DNA of 64,000 bases from Alkalicoccobacillus gibsonii (GCF_016798245.1 NZ_JAEUZA010000005.1:1-64000), one strand, 5' to 3'; positions 42,401-51,739 are shown, counted from the stretch's first letter. Notes: generated from the letters alone by a model not told the origin. Program-made: numbers and translations.

Positions 42401-45400
42401 ACATTACCCTCCGTAAATCTAAGTTGTTTTAGCCATTCCCATCCTAACGCGGATTGATGCTTATCTGTCAAACAATAAAAGATCGGCTTCGAATGAATAC
42501 TAGAATCTGACAAGTAGGCTGTATATTGTTTTTTCGTCTCATATACAAGTGCCTCTGCATTTGAGTATACAGCTAGTTGGTTTTCTGCGTCCGTTGAGAT
42601 CATAGCCAACCCTTCATGATTCTTCTCATCCCATATTCTAGTCGTTTCACTCATGGAGGAAAGAGAAACTTCAAGCTCTTCTGTCCCAGACTTGTTATAC
42701 GTTTCATTTGAATCAAACGGATAAATGCTCAATGAAGACTCACCTTTATCAATGAAGCATACAGACCTAAAGGCATCTGACCGAAGGAGTTGATTTGGGT
42801 AATCAATTTCATAGTACGTTGCCACCATTGGACACTCAGGCAGTGTTAGATAATACTGCTTTAGCTTTAACCCATTCCATCGATCATGGTTAGTGAACTC
42901 TATAGTTAATTGGATACCTTGCCACTGATGGCCCCACTGATCCTTTCTCTTAATAAAGGAGGCAGTTGTTTGCTGCTTTAGTAATGTATAGAGATTCACA
43001 TCGTTTGGTAACGAATGGATGCCACCACCCCACGGGTTCCACCAGGACTTCGGTCCGGGTTTTGGAAAGCTATGATCCAACCACTCTTTAGTCTTAGACT
43101 GAAGCGAGTACATCGCTGGAAAATAATCAGGTGCCGCTTTAAAGGTTAGCTCGCCATTCGTAATGGTCCATATGTCCATTCCATGCTCATGATTAATGCT
43201 TTCCGTAACCTTACCTTCCGCGAATGGTACACCTTTTAACGAATAGCTGGTTTTAGCCGAACCTGTTTCAAACTCGACCTTCAGATTAGTGACAGACTTT
43301 GAGTGAAGTGTCTCCTTCAAAAGGTGACGATCAAGACCTTCAAGATGAACTTCTTCATCCTTCCCGTGATTTAAGCGCAGCCCCCCACTTGTTATCTCCT
43401 GAGAAAACTGCTCTAGAATAAGCTCTTGTTCTGTACCAGGCTTATAAAAACCATGACCTTGAGCAAACGTCAGATTCGTCAATGGTTTGATAGGTAAGCT
43501 TGTCGCATTCGGTTGAAACGTTTGCCAATCTTTAAAGACATTAATTCCAATCTTTAATGGTGCAAACTGATGAGTTTCATTAGCAGAGATCGCGTGTGTA
43601 TGCTGCTCAAATACGGTTTGCCAGCTTGGTGAGTATACTTTTGCATCGTTCGACCATTCAAATGCAAAGGTATGAAAGCCACCATCGATAAACATCCAAG
43701 GCTCACTAATTTGCTCTAAAGGTAATAAGTCAAGCGCAGCATCATCTGCAGCAAGTAATGATTGTCCCATTGGAAAGACAACTTGCTCCTCTTCTGCATA
43801 GAAGAGTTGACCGACGTATACATCCTCTATGCCCTCTTTAAGGTTAGAAAGCTCAAGTGCCATCGTTAACTCTCCTGCAATTGACCAATGAATGATACGT
43901 GTGATTGTGCACTCAGGCTCCTTCATATCATATTCAAGCCTTAGTTCAATTCCTCCAGCTTGTTTTTCCCAGCTATAACGAGTCCACGTTTGTTTAGCTA
44001 ACGCGTGCTTGGCAGGCATACCAATGGTCGGATGAAGAAAGACCAGTGGAATCTTCTCAGAGGTAAATGCATCTTCTAACGTAGCTACGTGATCCTCTTT
44101 ACTCCACTTCATAACATAGGCTCCATTGTATAAATAGAGAAATGTAGGTGTCTCCATGACAAACGCTTCATCCCTAGATGGAATCGCCAAATGTACGGTC
44201 TCCTCATAGCTTGAGACGAGCCAACTAAGAGTCGATTGAACCTGTACACCAATCTTCATTTCCCCTGCTTCTTTTTGAGAAAGAGGAGCAGTAATCACTT
44301 GTTTTTCTAACGGGTTAAGGCTTAGCGTAACAGGTTCCTGAGAACCCGTTACATTCAGCGTTAGATCCTGCACTTCTTCTAATTGATTTTTCACTTGTAA
44401 GCAATAAAGTCCCTGTTCTTTTAGTAGATACGGCTCAATGGTAACAGGCTTTTGAATGCTCGTACCTATCTCAAGCTGGAATTCTTCCCCATTTATTGAG
44501 ACAGTCAAGCTGAGCTTAGGATGCGTTTTCCATTTAGACTGTTGGAGCTCTGGAGCTTGCTCAACACGAAAAGGAATCGAAAATGATTTGGTTCCAGAAA
44601 CTCTTTCATCAATATGGTTCTTAGCCGAAATGTATGGATGATCCTCTACTGTCGCTTTAAGCTGAATGGAATCATGTTTCGCATGAAGACGTAACGTGCC
44701 CTCGTATTCACCTGAAAGAAGCAATAGATGAGTAGGTAATGTAAATTCAACTTCATAGTCTGGAGTTGAAAAGCTAGAAATCCCTCTCCCACTCTGCTCA
44801 ATCTTAGCCGAAACAGGTCCATTCTCTGTTTCAAATTGATATGTATAATACACAAATCCATTTTCTTTTTCTCCATCTGGCTTAATCTCAATCTCTCGCT
44901 TAAGATCTGCATACCATGTAGAAGATTGAACATATTGTCCCAGCACATAATGTGTCAGGATTTTCGGAATAAAATTTAACAAGTGTACACGGTCGTCCCG
45001 CTCTTCCCAAAAGAATCCACACCGCTTATAAAGAGGAACTGCTTTTGTGTTTCCTGGCCATGTATACAAGTCCAATCTCGGCCAGCCTTGTTCCGTTGTA
45101 CGCTTTACCGCTTCAAGGACCAGTCGTTTGCCCACACCTTTTCCATGATGCTCCGGATGAACATTTAATAAAGGGATATAAAGAGCGCCCTCGTCTCCCT
45201 TATACTCCGAAAAACCGCAGTATCCGATAACAGATTCACCATCAAACGCTAGTAAGGTAAGAATGTTTCCGTTTGTTTGTTCAGCCTTTTTGCGATCTTC
45301 TTCCGTTTCAACTTCCTGATCGCCGCCCCAGCCTTCTCTACTTTCATTCCACATCTTTGCAACAGCTGCTGCAAAGCTTTCATCATACTCAATAATGTCA

Positions 45401-45411
45401 TACGTTAACAT
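42397..45411 (-). CDS. GNAT acetyltransferase fused to a ~850-residue beta-rich region
   Basis: A 1004-residue soluble protein without signal peptide. Residues 1-150 form a GNAT domain with the acetyl-CoA motif VHPEHHGKGVGKRL (84-97) and a C-terminal LYKRCGFFWE. The remainder is rich in beta-strands with repeated immunoglobulin-like stretches and a later Trp/Gly-rich block (KSWWNPWGGGIHSLPNDVN near 790). This vaguely recalls carbohydrate-active beta-sandwich or mutarotase-like folds; I cannot name it. AAAAGGGGTG precedes ATG 45411. It overlaps the amidohydrolase gene by 4 nt. Substrate and role unknown. Confidence 0.75.
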   Translation of the reverse strand: MLTYDIIEYDESFAAAVAKMWNESREGWGGDQEVETEEDRKKAEQTNGNILTLLAFDGESVIGYCGFSEYKGDEGALYIPLLNVHPEHHGKGVGKRLVLEAVKRTTEQGWPRLDLYTWPGNTKAVPLYKRCGFFWEERDDRVHLLNFIPKILTHYVLGQYVQSSTWYADLKREIEIKPDGEKENGFVYYTYQFETENGPVSAKIEQSGRGISSFSTPDYEVEFTLPTHLLLLSGEYEGTLRLHAKHDSIQLKATVEDHPYISAKNHIDERVSGTKSFSIPFRVEQAPELQQSKWKTHPKLSLTVSINGEEFQLEIGTSIQKPVTIEPYLLKEQGLYCLQVKNQLEEVQDLTLNVTGSQEPVTLSLNPLEKQVITAPLSQKEAGEMKIGVQVQSTLSWLVSSYEETVHLAIPSRDEAFVMETPTFLYLYNGAYVMKWSKEDHVATLEDAFTSEKIPLVFLHPTIGMPAKHALAKQTWTRYSWEKQAGGIELRLEYDMKEPECTITRIIHWSIAGELTMALELSNLKEGIEDVYVGQLFYAEEEQVVFPMGQSLLAADDAALDLLPLEQISEPWMFIDGGFHTFAFEWSNDAKVYSPSWQTVFEQHTHAISANETHQFAPLKIGINVFKDWQTFQPNATSLPIKPLTNLTFAQGHGFYKPGTEQELILEQFSQEITSGGLRLNHGKDEEVHLEGLDRHLLKETLHSKSVTNLKVEFETGSAKTSYSLKGVPFAEGKVTESINHEHGMDIWTITNGELTFKAAPDYFPAMYSLQSKTKEWLDHSFPKPGPKSWWNPWGGGIHSLPNDVNLYTLLKQQTTASFIKRKDQWGHQWQGIQLTIEFTNHDRWNGLKLKQYYLTLPECPMVATYYEIDYPNQLLRSDAFRSVCFIDKGESSLSIYPFDSNETYNKSGTEELEVSLSSMSETTRIWDEKNHEGLAMISTDAENQLAVYSNAEALVYETKKQYTAYLSDSSIHSKPIFYCLTDKHQSALGWEWLKQLRFTEGNV

Positions 45412-45515
45412 GTGTCACACCCCTTTTTACATCTCTTGTCATTGTATGAATATTTCCTCGATTTGTAAATCAGTAAGTAAAAGGGATGGACGATAGACAT
45501 GTCTGTATCGAGGAT

Positions 45516-45786
45516 AAAAAAGAAAGGCGGCTGGGAAATAACAGCAAATCACTCAAGAAAACACGAACATAGCAACAAACCCGCTACAGGAGAATCCCAC
45601 CTTTTCCACGGGTACGGCCTCAGCCCCTTTCGCGAAAAAAGTCGCTACAGTGTCTTCACAACGTACTTTTCCGTAGGAGTGTCGGGTTCACACCCGCTCA
45701 TTTTTGCAAAAACACGAATGGCGAATGATTCGCTAATTGAATCATTCGCCATTTCCTCATTTAACTTGTGTTTTAACCCAGCCTCG
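45516..45786 (-). repeat. dispersed repeat copy B, enclosed in a terminator stem downstream of katA
   Basis: Read on the minus strand: 5' arm CGAGGCTGGGTTAAAACA (45786-45769) and 3' arm TGTTATTTCCCAGCCGCC share a perfect GGCTGGG/CCCAGCC core and are followed by TTTCTTTTTT. Inside are a perfect 15-bp hairpin (45717-45753) and the same conserved block as copy A, including CGGGT-n4-ACCCG and GCGA-loop-TCGC. It has the same orientation relative to the upstream gene as copy A has to cydB. No gene is supported between 45412 and 45802. Confidence 0.85.
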
Positions 45787-45802
45787 TTTGTTCCCGCCAC
45801 AT

Positions 45803-47266
45803 TTACATCTGTTCTAGCTTCTCAAGGTAAGGAGTTAGATCAACGTCCATTTCATCTGCTAATCGTTTTCCTAAATCTGCATCTGCACGGTAGAAGTTAC
45901 AAAGAAGCAATAGAACCGTTCGCTGTTCAACTGTCTGCCAGTCAGCAACGAGATTCTTCACTAACTGATCTTGAACTTCCTTGCTGTGACGACGATACAC
46001 CTGACCTGCCTGACCAAAATGGTTTGTCTTTTCAATCGGCTGTCTGCCTCGCGTCTCTCCTTCGTTCGGCGCCTTGTAGTCCATATGAAGCTCATCTTCC
46101 TTAGGCTCCGTCTCGTAGCGGTTTGGTTCATAGTTTACTGGACTCTTCTGCTGCTTAAACGGCATTGCGCCATCTCGTTGGTAGTTATGAACACTTGCGA
46201 ACGGACAGTTAATCGGCAGCTGTAAGTAGTTCGCTCCAATTCGGTAACGTTGTGTATCAGAATAAGAGAACAGGCGACCTTGAAGTAATTTATCTTCTGA
46301 TGGCTCAATTCCAGGAACAACCACACCAGGATTAAATCCGACAGACTCCGTCTCTGAGAAAACATCCTCAGGGTTACGGTTTAACGTCATGGTTCCAACA
46401 TGGTGATAAGGAAAATCCTCTTCAAACCAGTCCTTTGTCGCATCAAGCGGATCAAAGTCATAGTTGTCCATGTCAGCAGGATCTAGAATTTGTACATAGA
46501 AGTCCCACTCAGGATACTCACCATTCTCAATCGCATTGTACAAGTCTACAGAAGCATGGTTAAAGTCTTTACCCTGCACCTCAGTTGCTTCTTCTGCTGA
46601 TAGGTTACGCTGTCCTGCTTTAGGAACCCAGCGGAACTTTACATACACTGTATTCCCGTATGCGTTAATCCACTTAAATGCATGAACACTCGAACCACGC
46701 ATTTCTCTATAACTCGCTGGAATGCCTTCGTCTGTGAATAAATGCATCATCATATTCGTTGACTCAGGAGAAAGCGACATGAAATCCCAATAACGATTTG
46801 GATCTTGAACATTGGTGCGCGGATCTGGTTTAAGTGAGTGAACCATGTCTGGAAACTTAATGGCATCGCGGATAAAGAAGACGGGTAGATTATTTCCGAC
46901 AAAGTCCCAGTTTCCTTCCTCTGTATAAAACTTCACTGAGAATCCACGTGGATCTCGGAGCGTTTCAGGCGAGTGCTGACCATGAATAACTGTTGAAAAC
47001 CGAACAAATACAGGTGTTTCTGTACCTTCATCTCTTAAGAAGGCAGCTTTTGTATAACGTCTCATACTGTTTGCTACTTTAAAAACACCATGAGCTCCTG
47101 CACCACGAGCATGTACAACACGTTCTGGTACTCGTTCTCTATCAAAGTGGGCTAGCTTTTCAATTAATTGATAGTCTTCAAGTAATGTAGGGCCCCTTCT
47201 GCCAGCTGTGCGTGAATTTTGATTGTCATAAATCGGTTGTCCTTGATTGGTTGTAAGTTTTTTCAC
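45803..47266 (-). CDS. katA: vegetative catalase KatA
   Basis: A clade-3 heme catalase of 487 residues. The distal His is H52 in RVVHARGAGAHG, the distal Asn is in FVGNNLPVFFIRD, and the proximal Tyr is in GRLFSYSDTQRYRIG. GTG 47266 has AGAGGG upstream. The promoter contains a perfect Per box, so the gene belongs to the PerR regulon. It ends in the repeat-bearing terminator 45516-45786. Confidence 0.96.
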   Translation of the reverse strand: MKKLTTNQGQPIYDNQNSRTAGRRGPTLLEDYQLIEKLAHFDRERVPERVVHARGAGAHGVFKVANSMRRYTKAAFLRDEGTETPVFVRFSTVIHGQHSPETLRDPRGFSVKFYTEEGNWDFVGNNLPVFFIRDAIKFPDMVHSLKPDPRTNVQDPNRYWDFMSLSPESTNMMMHLFTDEGIPASYREMRGSSVHAFKWINAYGNTVYVKFRWVPKAGQRNLSAEEATEVQGKDFNHASVDLYNAIENGEYPEWDFYVQILDPADMDNYDFDPLDATKDWFEEDFPYHHVGTMTLNRNPEDVFSETESVGFNPGVVVPGIEPSEDKLLQGRLFSYSDTQRYRIGANYLQLPINCPFASVHNYQRDGAMPFKQQKSPVNYEPNRYETEPKEDELHMDYKAPNEGETRGRQPIEKTNHFGQAGQVYRRHSKEVQDQLVKNLVADWQTVEQRTVLLLLCNFYRADADLGKRLADEMDVDLTPYLEKLEQM

Positions 47267-47307
47267 GGTAACCCTCTTTTCATCTTATTTTAATAACGAT
47301 TATTATA

Positions 47308-47347
47308 TTATAATCATTATAATATAGAATTCTAGTATAACAGTCAA
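47308..47347 (-). promoter_or_regulatory. katA promoter with perfect Per box
   Basis: 47308-47322 reads TTATAATCATTATAA, matching the Per box consensus fully. On the minus strand TTGACT (47347-47342) and TATTAT (47324-47319) are 17 bp apart, and the box overlaps the -10. Repression by PerR would block RNA polymerase directly. Confidence 0.9.
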
Positions 47348-47366
47348 ATGAAAAGCTAGACTCTAC

Positions 47367-48662
47367 TTAAAACTGTTGAAAAGTGTTTCCTCTACTGATA
47401 GGGTACGTTTCTTCTCCTGTTACATAATTTACAATTCGCTGATTACGCTGTACAGCTAATTGTAAATTCGTAGCTCCTGTTCCATGAGCGTGTACAACAT
47501 TTGATAAAGCAAAGATTTGCGCCTTTCTTGGTTCCTTAAATACAAGACGACCATCAAGCTCTACTTTAAATTCCTTCTCACTTTCCCACTCAAACTCATT
47601 CCTCATTTGTTCAATCCACTCTGGAATAGCAGGCTTGTAGCCTGTGGCTAGAATGATTTTTTCGGAATGATGAGATACGTTTGAGTCCTTTTGCCATTGA
47701 TGAAATGTAAGGTCGTACGATTTAGAATCCAACCTTTTGATCTCGTTTAACTCACACATCGCTTGAATATGAGCTGGACGATGTGGACTTTCGATTGAAC
47801 GATGGTAAAGCAGGTCATAGATATTCTTAAGTGTTTTTACTTGAATACCATTACGAATGCTCCCCAGTAGCGGCAATGCTTCTTTTCTTTGTGAAAAAGG
47901 AAGTTCATGAAAATATTCAACATATTCAGGAGAAAACATCTCTATTCCTAGTTTCCCTTCTTCCATCTGAAAGAAACCAGCTGAACGTGTAAACCAACTC
48001 AATGAATAGCCAAACCGCTCTTGATCATGAAGCAGGTCATAAAAAATCTCTGCTGCACTTTGCCCCGATCCAACAATTGTAATTGAACCTGCTGCCTTTA
48101 GATCTTCACTGTTTTGTATGTACTGACTTGAATGCACAAAATCTTCAGTTAACGACTCTTTAATTGAAGCTGGTACAAGCGGTTTACTACCTGTTCCCAT
48201 AACCACGTGACCTGCTGAAAGCATGTAGGTCTCGTTTGTCTGCAAGTTTTCACAGGATACAAGATAGTATTCATTTTTTAAATCGTACGTAACGTCTGTA
48301 ACATTTGTAGCAAACTGGCAATTAGTAAGCTTAGATGCAACCCATTGTAGGTAAGCGTTATATTCTTTTCTTGGAATATCAAAGCGATTAAAAAAGTAAA
48401 AAGCATACAGTCTTTCTTGCTCATGTAGATAATTTAGAAACGTATACTCACTCTTTGGATTAGCAAATGTAACTAAATCCGCTAAAAAAGGCACCTGTAA
48501 GTCTGTCATATCTAACAGCATTCCAGGATGCCATTGCATACTTGTATGTTTTTCGAGAAATAAACAGTTTAACTCAGTTCCTTCTTCAAGTAGCGCAGCC
48601 AGCCCTAAGTTAAAAGGGCCGATGCCTACTCCAAGAACATCAACATGTTCCTTTATCTGCAA
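47367..48662 (-). CDS. L-lysine/L-ornithine N-monooxygenase (IucD/PvdA family)
   Basis: A flavin-dependent N-hydroxylating monooxygenase of 431 residues, the enzyme class that starts hydroxamate siderophore synthesis. The FAD motif is GVGIGPFNLGLAAL (11-24), the NADPH motif IVGSGQSAAEIF near 195, the C-terminal ATGYKP, and the substrate-side HGTGATNLQLAVQRN. Lysine versus ornithine cannot be decided. No siderophore synthetase or transporter is adjacent. TTG 48662 has GGAGG 7 nt upstream. It follows the aldehyde dehydrogenase gene by 11 bp, likely one operon. Confidence 0.85.
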   Translation of the reverse strand: MQIKEHVDVLGVGIGPFNLGLAALLEEGTELNCLFLEKHTSMQWHPGMLLDMTDLQVPFLADLVTFANPKSEYTFLNYLHEQERLYAFYFFNRFDIPRKEYNAYLQWVASKLTNCQFATNVTDVTYDLKNEYYLVSCENLQTNETYMLSAGHVVMGTGSKPLVPASIKESLTEDFVHSSQYIQNSEDLKAAGSITIVGSGQSAAEIFYDLLHDQERFGYSLSWFTRSAGFFQMEEGKLGIEMFSPEYVEYFHELPFSQRKEALPLLGSIRNGIQVKTLKNIYDLLYHRSIESPHRPAHIQAMCELNEIKRLDSKSYDLTFHQWQKDSNVSHHSEKIILATGYKPAIPEWIEQMRNEFEWESEKEFKVELDGRLVFKEPRKAQIFALSNVVHAHGTGATNLQLAVQRNQRIVNYVTGEETYPISRGNTFQQF

Positions 48663-48673
48663 GGTGATTCCTC

Positions 48674-50035
48674 CTACTTCATTAAGTTCCGAATCAGTTT
48701 GTGTGTAACAGGTCCTTGTTTGTAGCGAATAGGTAAATCAAATGAAGTCGTCTGCTTCACCATGCCTTTACGGTGTGAAAACGTCAGAAAGCTATCGTAT
48801 CCATGGTAGGCTCCGATTCCACTTGGTCCTGCTCCCCCAAATGGAAGATAGGGATTGGCTACATGCATGATCGTGTCATTTACACAACCACCACCAAAAG
48901 AAAGCTCCTCTACAAATTGAGACTCCACTTCCGAGTCTTCCGTAAACACATAAAGTGCTAACGGATTAGGTAGCTCCCGGATTCTGGTTTGTGCTTCTGC
49001 AGTTGAGGAATACGTAAGAACCGGCAGGACAGGTCCAAAAATCTCATCCTGCATGACATTTGAATTCCAGGTTACTCCAGATAAAACGGTTGGTGATAAG
49101 GCAAGCTCGTCCCGCTTATATTGACCACCGATAAGAACCTCCCCGTCATCAAGAAACTCAACGAGTCGGTCAAAGTGCTTCTCACTGACTATGCGTGGAT
49201 ACTGTCCTTTTTTCCATGGTTTTTTATATAAAGAATTAATATGCTTCTCAAGCTTTTCAAGGAAGTCATCCTTCACCGTTTCGTCAACTAACACATAGTC
49301 TGGAGCGATACAGGTTTGACCGGCATTCAGAAATTTCCCCCAGGCAATTCGTTTTGCAGCAAGGTCTAGCTTTGCATCACGGTGCACGATGGCTGGACTC
49401 TTTCCTCCAAGTTCGAGCGTATGAGGGGTAAGATGTTTGGCAGCTGCCTCCATCACAACTTTTCCTACAGCTACACTTCCTGTAAAGAAAATGTAATCGA
49501 ATGGCTCTCTTAACAGCTCTGTACTTGTCTCTACTGCACCTTCTACAACAGCAATATAATCTTCATTAAATGTTTCTCCAATAATCTCAGCAATAACCGC
49601 AGAGGTATGTGGGGTAAGCTCTGAAGGCTTTACAACTGCACAATTCCCAGCAGCCATCGCACCAATTAAAGGAGCCATCGCCAATTGAAACGGATAGTTC
49701 CATGGCGCAATAATTAAAACTGACCCTCTAGGCTCATGAATCACATAGCTTTTAGAACCAGTATGCGAGGCGGGGGTTTTTACTTTTTGGGGAGACATCC
49801 ATTCTTTCAAAGCGTTCTCTACGAGCGTAATCTCTGCATACACAAACCCAATCTCAGTTGTAAAAGCCTCTTCCTTAGATTTATTCAAATCTAGTTTTAA
49901 GGCATGTAAGATTCGGTTTTCTTTTTGTTTAATCACGTTTCTCAGCTTATCAAGCTGATGAAGTCTGAATTCCTCGGAACGTGTTGTGCCACTATAGAAG
50001 TACTGCTTTTGTTTTGTGCGTAAAACGTGATACAA
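48674..50035 (-). CDS. class-3-type aldehyde dehydrogenase
   Basis: An NAD(P)-dependent aldehyde dehydrogenase of 453 residues, of the short class without the N-terminal extension (YwdH-like). NAD site FFTGSVAVGK, catalytic Glu in LELGGKSP, catalytic Cys in NAGQTCIAPDYV. The C-terminal part ends with several Lys/Arg. The substrate is unknown; fatty or aromatic aldehydes are typical. TTG 50035 has GGAGGAA 8 nt upstream. It lies between RNase H1 and the N-monooxygenase with gaps of 12 and 11 bp, so the three genes are probably co-transcribed. Confidence 0.88.
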   Translation of the reverse strand: MYHVLRTKQKQYFYSGTTRSEEFRLHQLDKLRNVIKQKENRILHALKLDLNKSKEEAFTTEIGFVYAEITLVENALKEWMSPQKVKTPASHTGSKSYVIHEPRGSVLIIAPWNYPFQLAMAPLIGAMAAGNCAVVKPSELTPHTSAVIAEIIGETFNEDYIAVVEGAVETSTELLREPFDYIFFTGSVAVGKVVMEAAAKHLTPHTLELGGKSPAIVHRDAKLDLAAKRIAWGKFLNAGQTCIAPDYVLVDETVKDDFLEKLEKHINSLYKKPWKKGQYPRIVSEKHFDRLVEFLDDGEVLIGGQYKRDELALSPTVLSGVTWNSNVMQDEIFGPVLPVLTYSSTAEAQTRIRELPNPLALYVFTEDSEVESQFVEELSFGGGCVNDTIMHVANPYLPFGGAGPSGIGAYHGYDSFLTFSHRKGMVKQTTSFDLPIRYKQGPVTHKLIRNLMK

Positions 50036-50047
50036 GCGAATTCCTCC

Positions 50048-50689
50048 TTATTTTCGGCCGTAGTCTGCTTTTATTTCTCCCCAATGCTTTGTTTCCCATT
50101 TAAGAATAGGGTTCTTGTATTGGTTTGTTGCAAGCCACTTTTCGGCTCGATCGATTAACATCCACATTTCCTCCGTCTTTATTGATCGCTCTAGACTTGA
50201 ATTAGCCTTACGATCCTTCACCCATTTTATTGCTGTTCTTGAATCAGAATAGACGGGTGTTGTTGAATCATTTCGTTCCTTTAAATAGGCGAGTCCGTGG
50301 ACGATTGCTAGAAATTCCCCCATATTATTTGTACCGATATGTATTTCTCCATGTGAGAAAAGAATTTCACCTGTCTTGGTGTCGACACCTTTATACTCAA
50401 CTATACCCGGATTTCCCCTTGATCCAACATCCACCGAGATACTTTCCCAAATTATTTTATCTTTACTCACTGGAGCTTCTGTTTTTTTCTTATAACCAGT
50501 TGATTTTGTTGACTTGGCTGTTGTACTACCAGGCTTAGAGCCAAACGCCACTTCAGCTTCCGCTTTTGATGGGAAGGATTTAAACCTTGCCCCTGGGAAC
50601 CCTTTTACTTGAGCCTCACATTCTGCCCAGCTTGTATAAATTCCAGGTTGAATTCCCTTCCAAACTACATAAAACTTGCCTTTTGCCAA
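50048..50689 (-). CDS. rnhA: ribonuclease H1 with N-terminal hybrid-binding domain
   Basis: A 213-residue RNase H1. Residues 1-50 are the hybrid-binding (caulimovirus VI) domain, FYVVWKGIQPGIYTSWAE, followed by a variable linker and the catalytic domain with D87, E125, D149 and D209, corresponding to D71, E109, D132 and D192 of the B. halodurans enzyme. The end WGEIKADYGRK is identical to that protein. TTG 50689 (start MAKGKFYVVW) is preferred over GTG 50698, having AAGGTGG at proper distance. It cleaves RNA in RNA-DNA hybrids. Confidence 0.93.
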   Translation of the reverse strand: MAKGKFYVVWKGIQPGIYTSWAECEAQVKGFPGARFKSFPSKAEAEVAFGSKPGSTTAKSTKSTGYKKKTEAPVSKDKIIWESISVDVGSRGNPGIVEYKGVDTKTGEILFSHGEIHIGTNNMGEFLAIVHGLAYLKERNDSTTPVYSDSRTAIKWVKDRKANSSLERSIKTEEMWMLIDRAEKWLATNQYKNPILKWETKHWGEIKADYGRK

Positions 50690-50780
50690 AATATCCACCT
50701 TCTTTGTATGAAATCAATCATTAAATCCAATACTAATATTATCTCTAGTGTATACCAAAATGTGATAGGAGGCTGTTCAT

Positions 50781-50939
50781 ATGCATAAGCGCAACCCACA
50801 AAAAAATAAAGCATTAACAAATAACCAAACACCTACTGAAACTCTTTTTAATCAAGAGGTGTCAAGTGAATTAGTTGATAATGGCGGAAACAAATCAAAT
50901 CACAAACAATCTAAGAAATCAGAATTAAGCGAATCATAA
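50781..50939 (+). CDS. small hydrophilic protein
   Basis: A 52-residue Asn/Gln/Lys/Ser-rich protein (starts MHKRNPQKNKALTNNQ; contains LFNQEVSSELVDNGGN). Composition resembles minor small acid-soluble spore proteins but no family was recognised. AGGAGG lies 8 nt before ATG 50781, which supports translation. It precedes 50989-51240 in the same direction. Confidence 0.6.
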   Translation: MHKRNPQKNKALTNNQTPTETLFNQEVSSELVDNGGNKSNHKQSKKSELSES

Positions 50940-50988
50940 GGTTCGCTCCCTGATATCTATGAAACCATGAAAGATTGGAGAGAGGATT

Positions 50989-51240
50989 ATGGAGGTCTTA
51001 CTTAATCGTAAGGACGAAAAGAGACAAGCTGGAGAATTAATTTACGCTAAAAATAAACACCTTTATGCTTTATTTGAAGATGAAGACGAACGCTTTTCCT
51101 ATCTCTTAGTATCATTAACTGAATTTAAAATTATTCAGTATTATGATGACTTACCTACTAATGATGAAATCACGTTTGATATAGAGGATGAGATCGAGAG
51201 TGTTCATCACCATTCGCAGTCTAAGATCACCTTTGCATAA
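50989..51240 (+). CDS. hypothetical acidic protein
   Basis: An 83-residue acidic cytosolic protein: MEVLLNRKDEKRQAGELIY, then EDEDERFSYLLVSL and a His-containing end (SVHHHSQSK). A compact beta-rich fold is plausible; family not recognised. TTGGAGAGAGG precedes ATG 50989. It ends at the terminator 51244-51278, shared with the convergent gene. Confidence 0.65.
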   Translation: MEVLLNRKDEKRQAGELIYAKNKHLYALFEDEDERFSYLLVSLTEFKIIQYYDDLPTNDEITFDIEDEIESVHHHSQSKITFA

Positions 51241-51243
51241 AAA

Positions 51244-51278
51244 ACGAGGGTGGCCCATGTTGTGGTTCCCACCCTCGT
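51244..51278 (-). terminator. terminator between two convergent hypothetical genes
   Basis: Stem ACGAGGGTGG/CCACCCTCGT, 10 bp, with TTTTTT on the minus strand; on the plus strand the tail (ATATA) is weaker. Confidence 0.8.
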
Positions 51279-51288
51279 ATATACTAGA

Positions 51289-51621
51289 TTATTGAGATTG
51301 TTCTTGTTCTGCTTCTAGCTCTTGCTCTTCATACCAATCATCTAAAACCTTTGCATCTAAAATGCGAGATTGAATGTAAGCAGCTTGTTTTTGTGTAAAC
51401 AACTCAGTCCATTTATACTCAAAATCCTCGGCTACACGCACAAAGGTTAAAAGCTCCTGCCAAGCAACATATCGCTTATACCAGAAAAACTGAGGTTGCT
51501 CTGTCATATAAGGGTAAAGGTCATCAAACTCCGTATGCTTGCAGTCAATTGTACGCTCAAATTGAATTTTTGCATGTTCCAATTTTTCTTCGAAGTACGT
51601 CTCGTTGTGATTGACTTCCAT
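51289..51621 (-). CDS. hypothetical protein, Glu/Gln- and aromatic-rich
   Basis: A 110-residue helical protein with many Trp/Tyr/Phe (QPQFFWYKRYVAWQELL) and a Glu/Gln tail. Family not recognised. AGGAGGGGACAGAG precedes ATG 51621. It appears monocistronic, with a terminator at 51244-51278. Confidence 0.65.
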   Translation of the reverse strand: MEVNHNETYFEEKLEHAKIQFERTIDCKHTEFDDLYPYMTEQPQFFWYKRYVAWQELLTFVRVAEDFEYKWTELFTQKQAAYIQSRILDAKVLDDWYEEQELEAEQEQSQ

Positions 51622-51739
51622 CTCTGTCCCCTCCTAATGATGCAGCAAGTAAGATCTTGGTACACCTTTTTGCTAGTATATCATGGTTCGATCTTAAGCT
51701 AAATGTTCCTGCTTAAAGTATTGAAAAATCTTCACAAAT

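Noticed and set aside
45499-46104. 201-codon plus-strand open frame across repeat copy B and the katA end
   Set aside because: It runs antisense through katA and through the repeat, has no ribosome binding site and its translation matches nothing recognisable; it is a shadow of katA codons.
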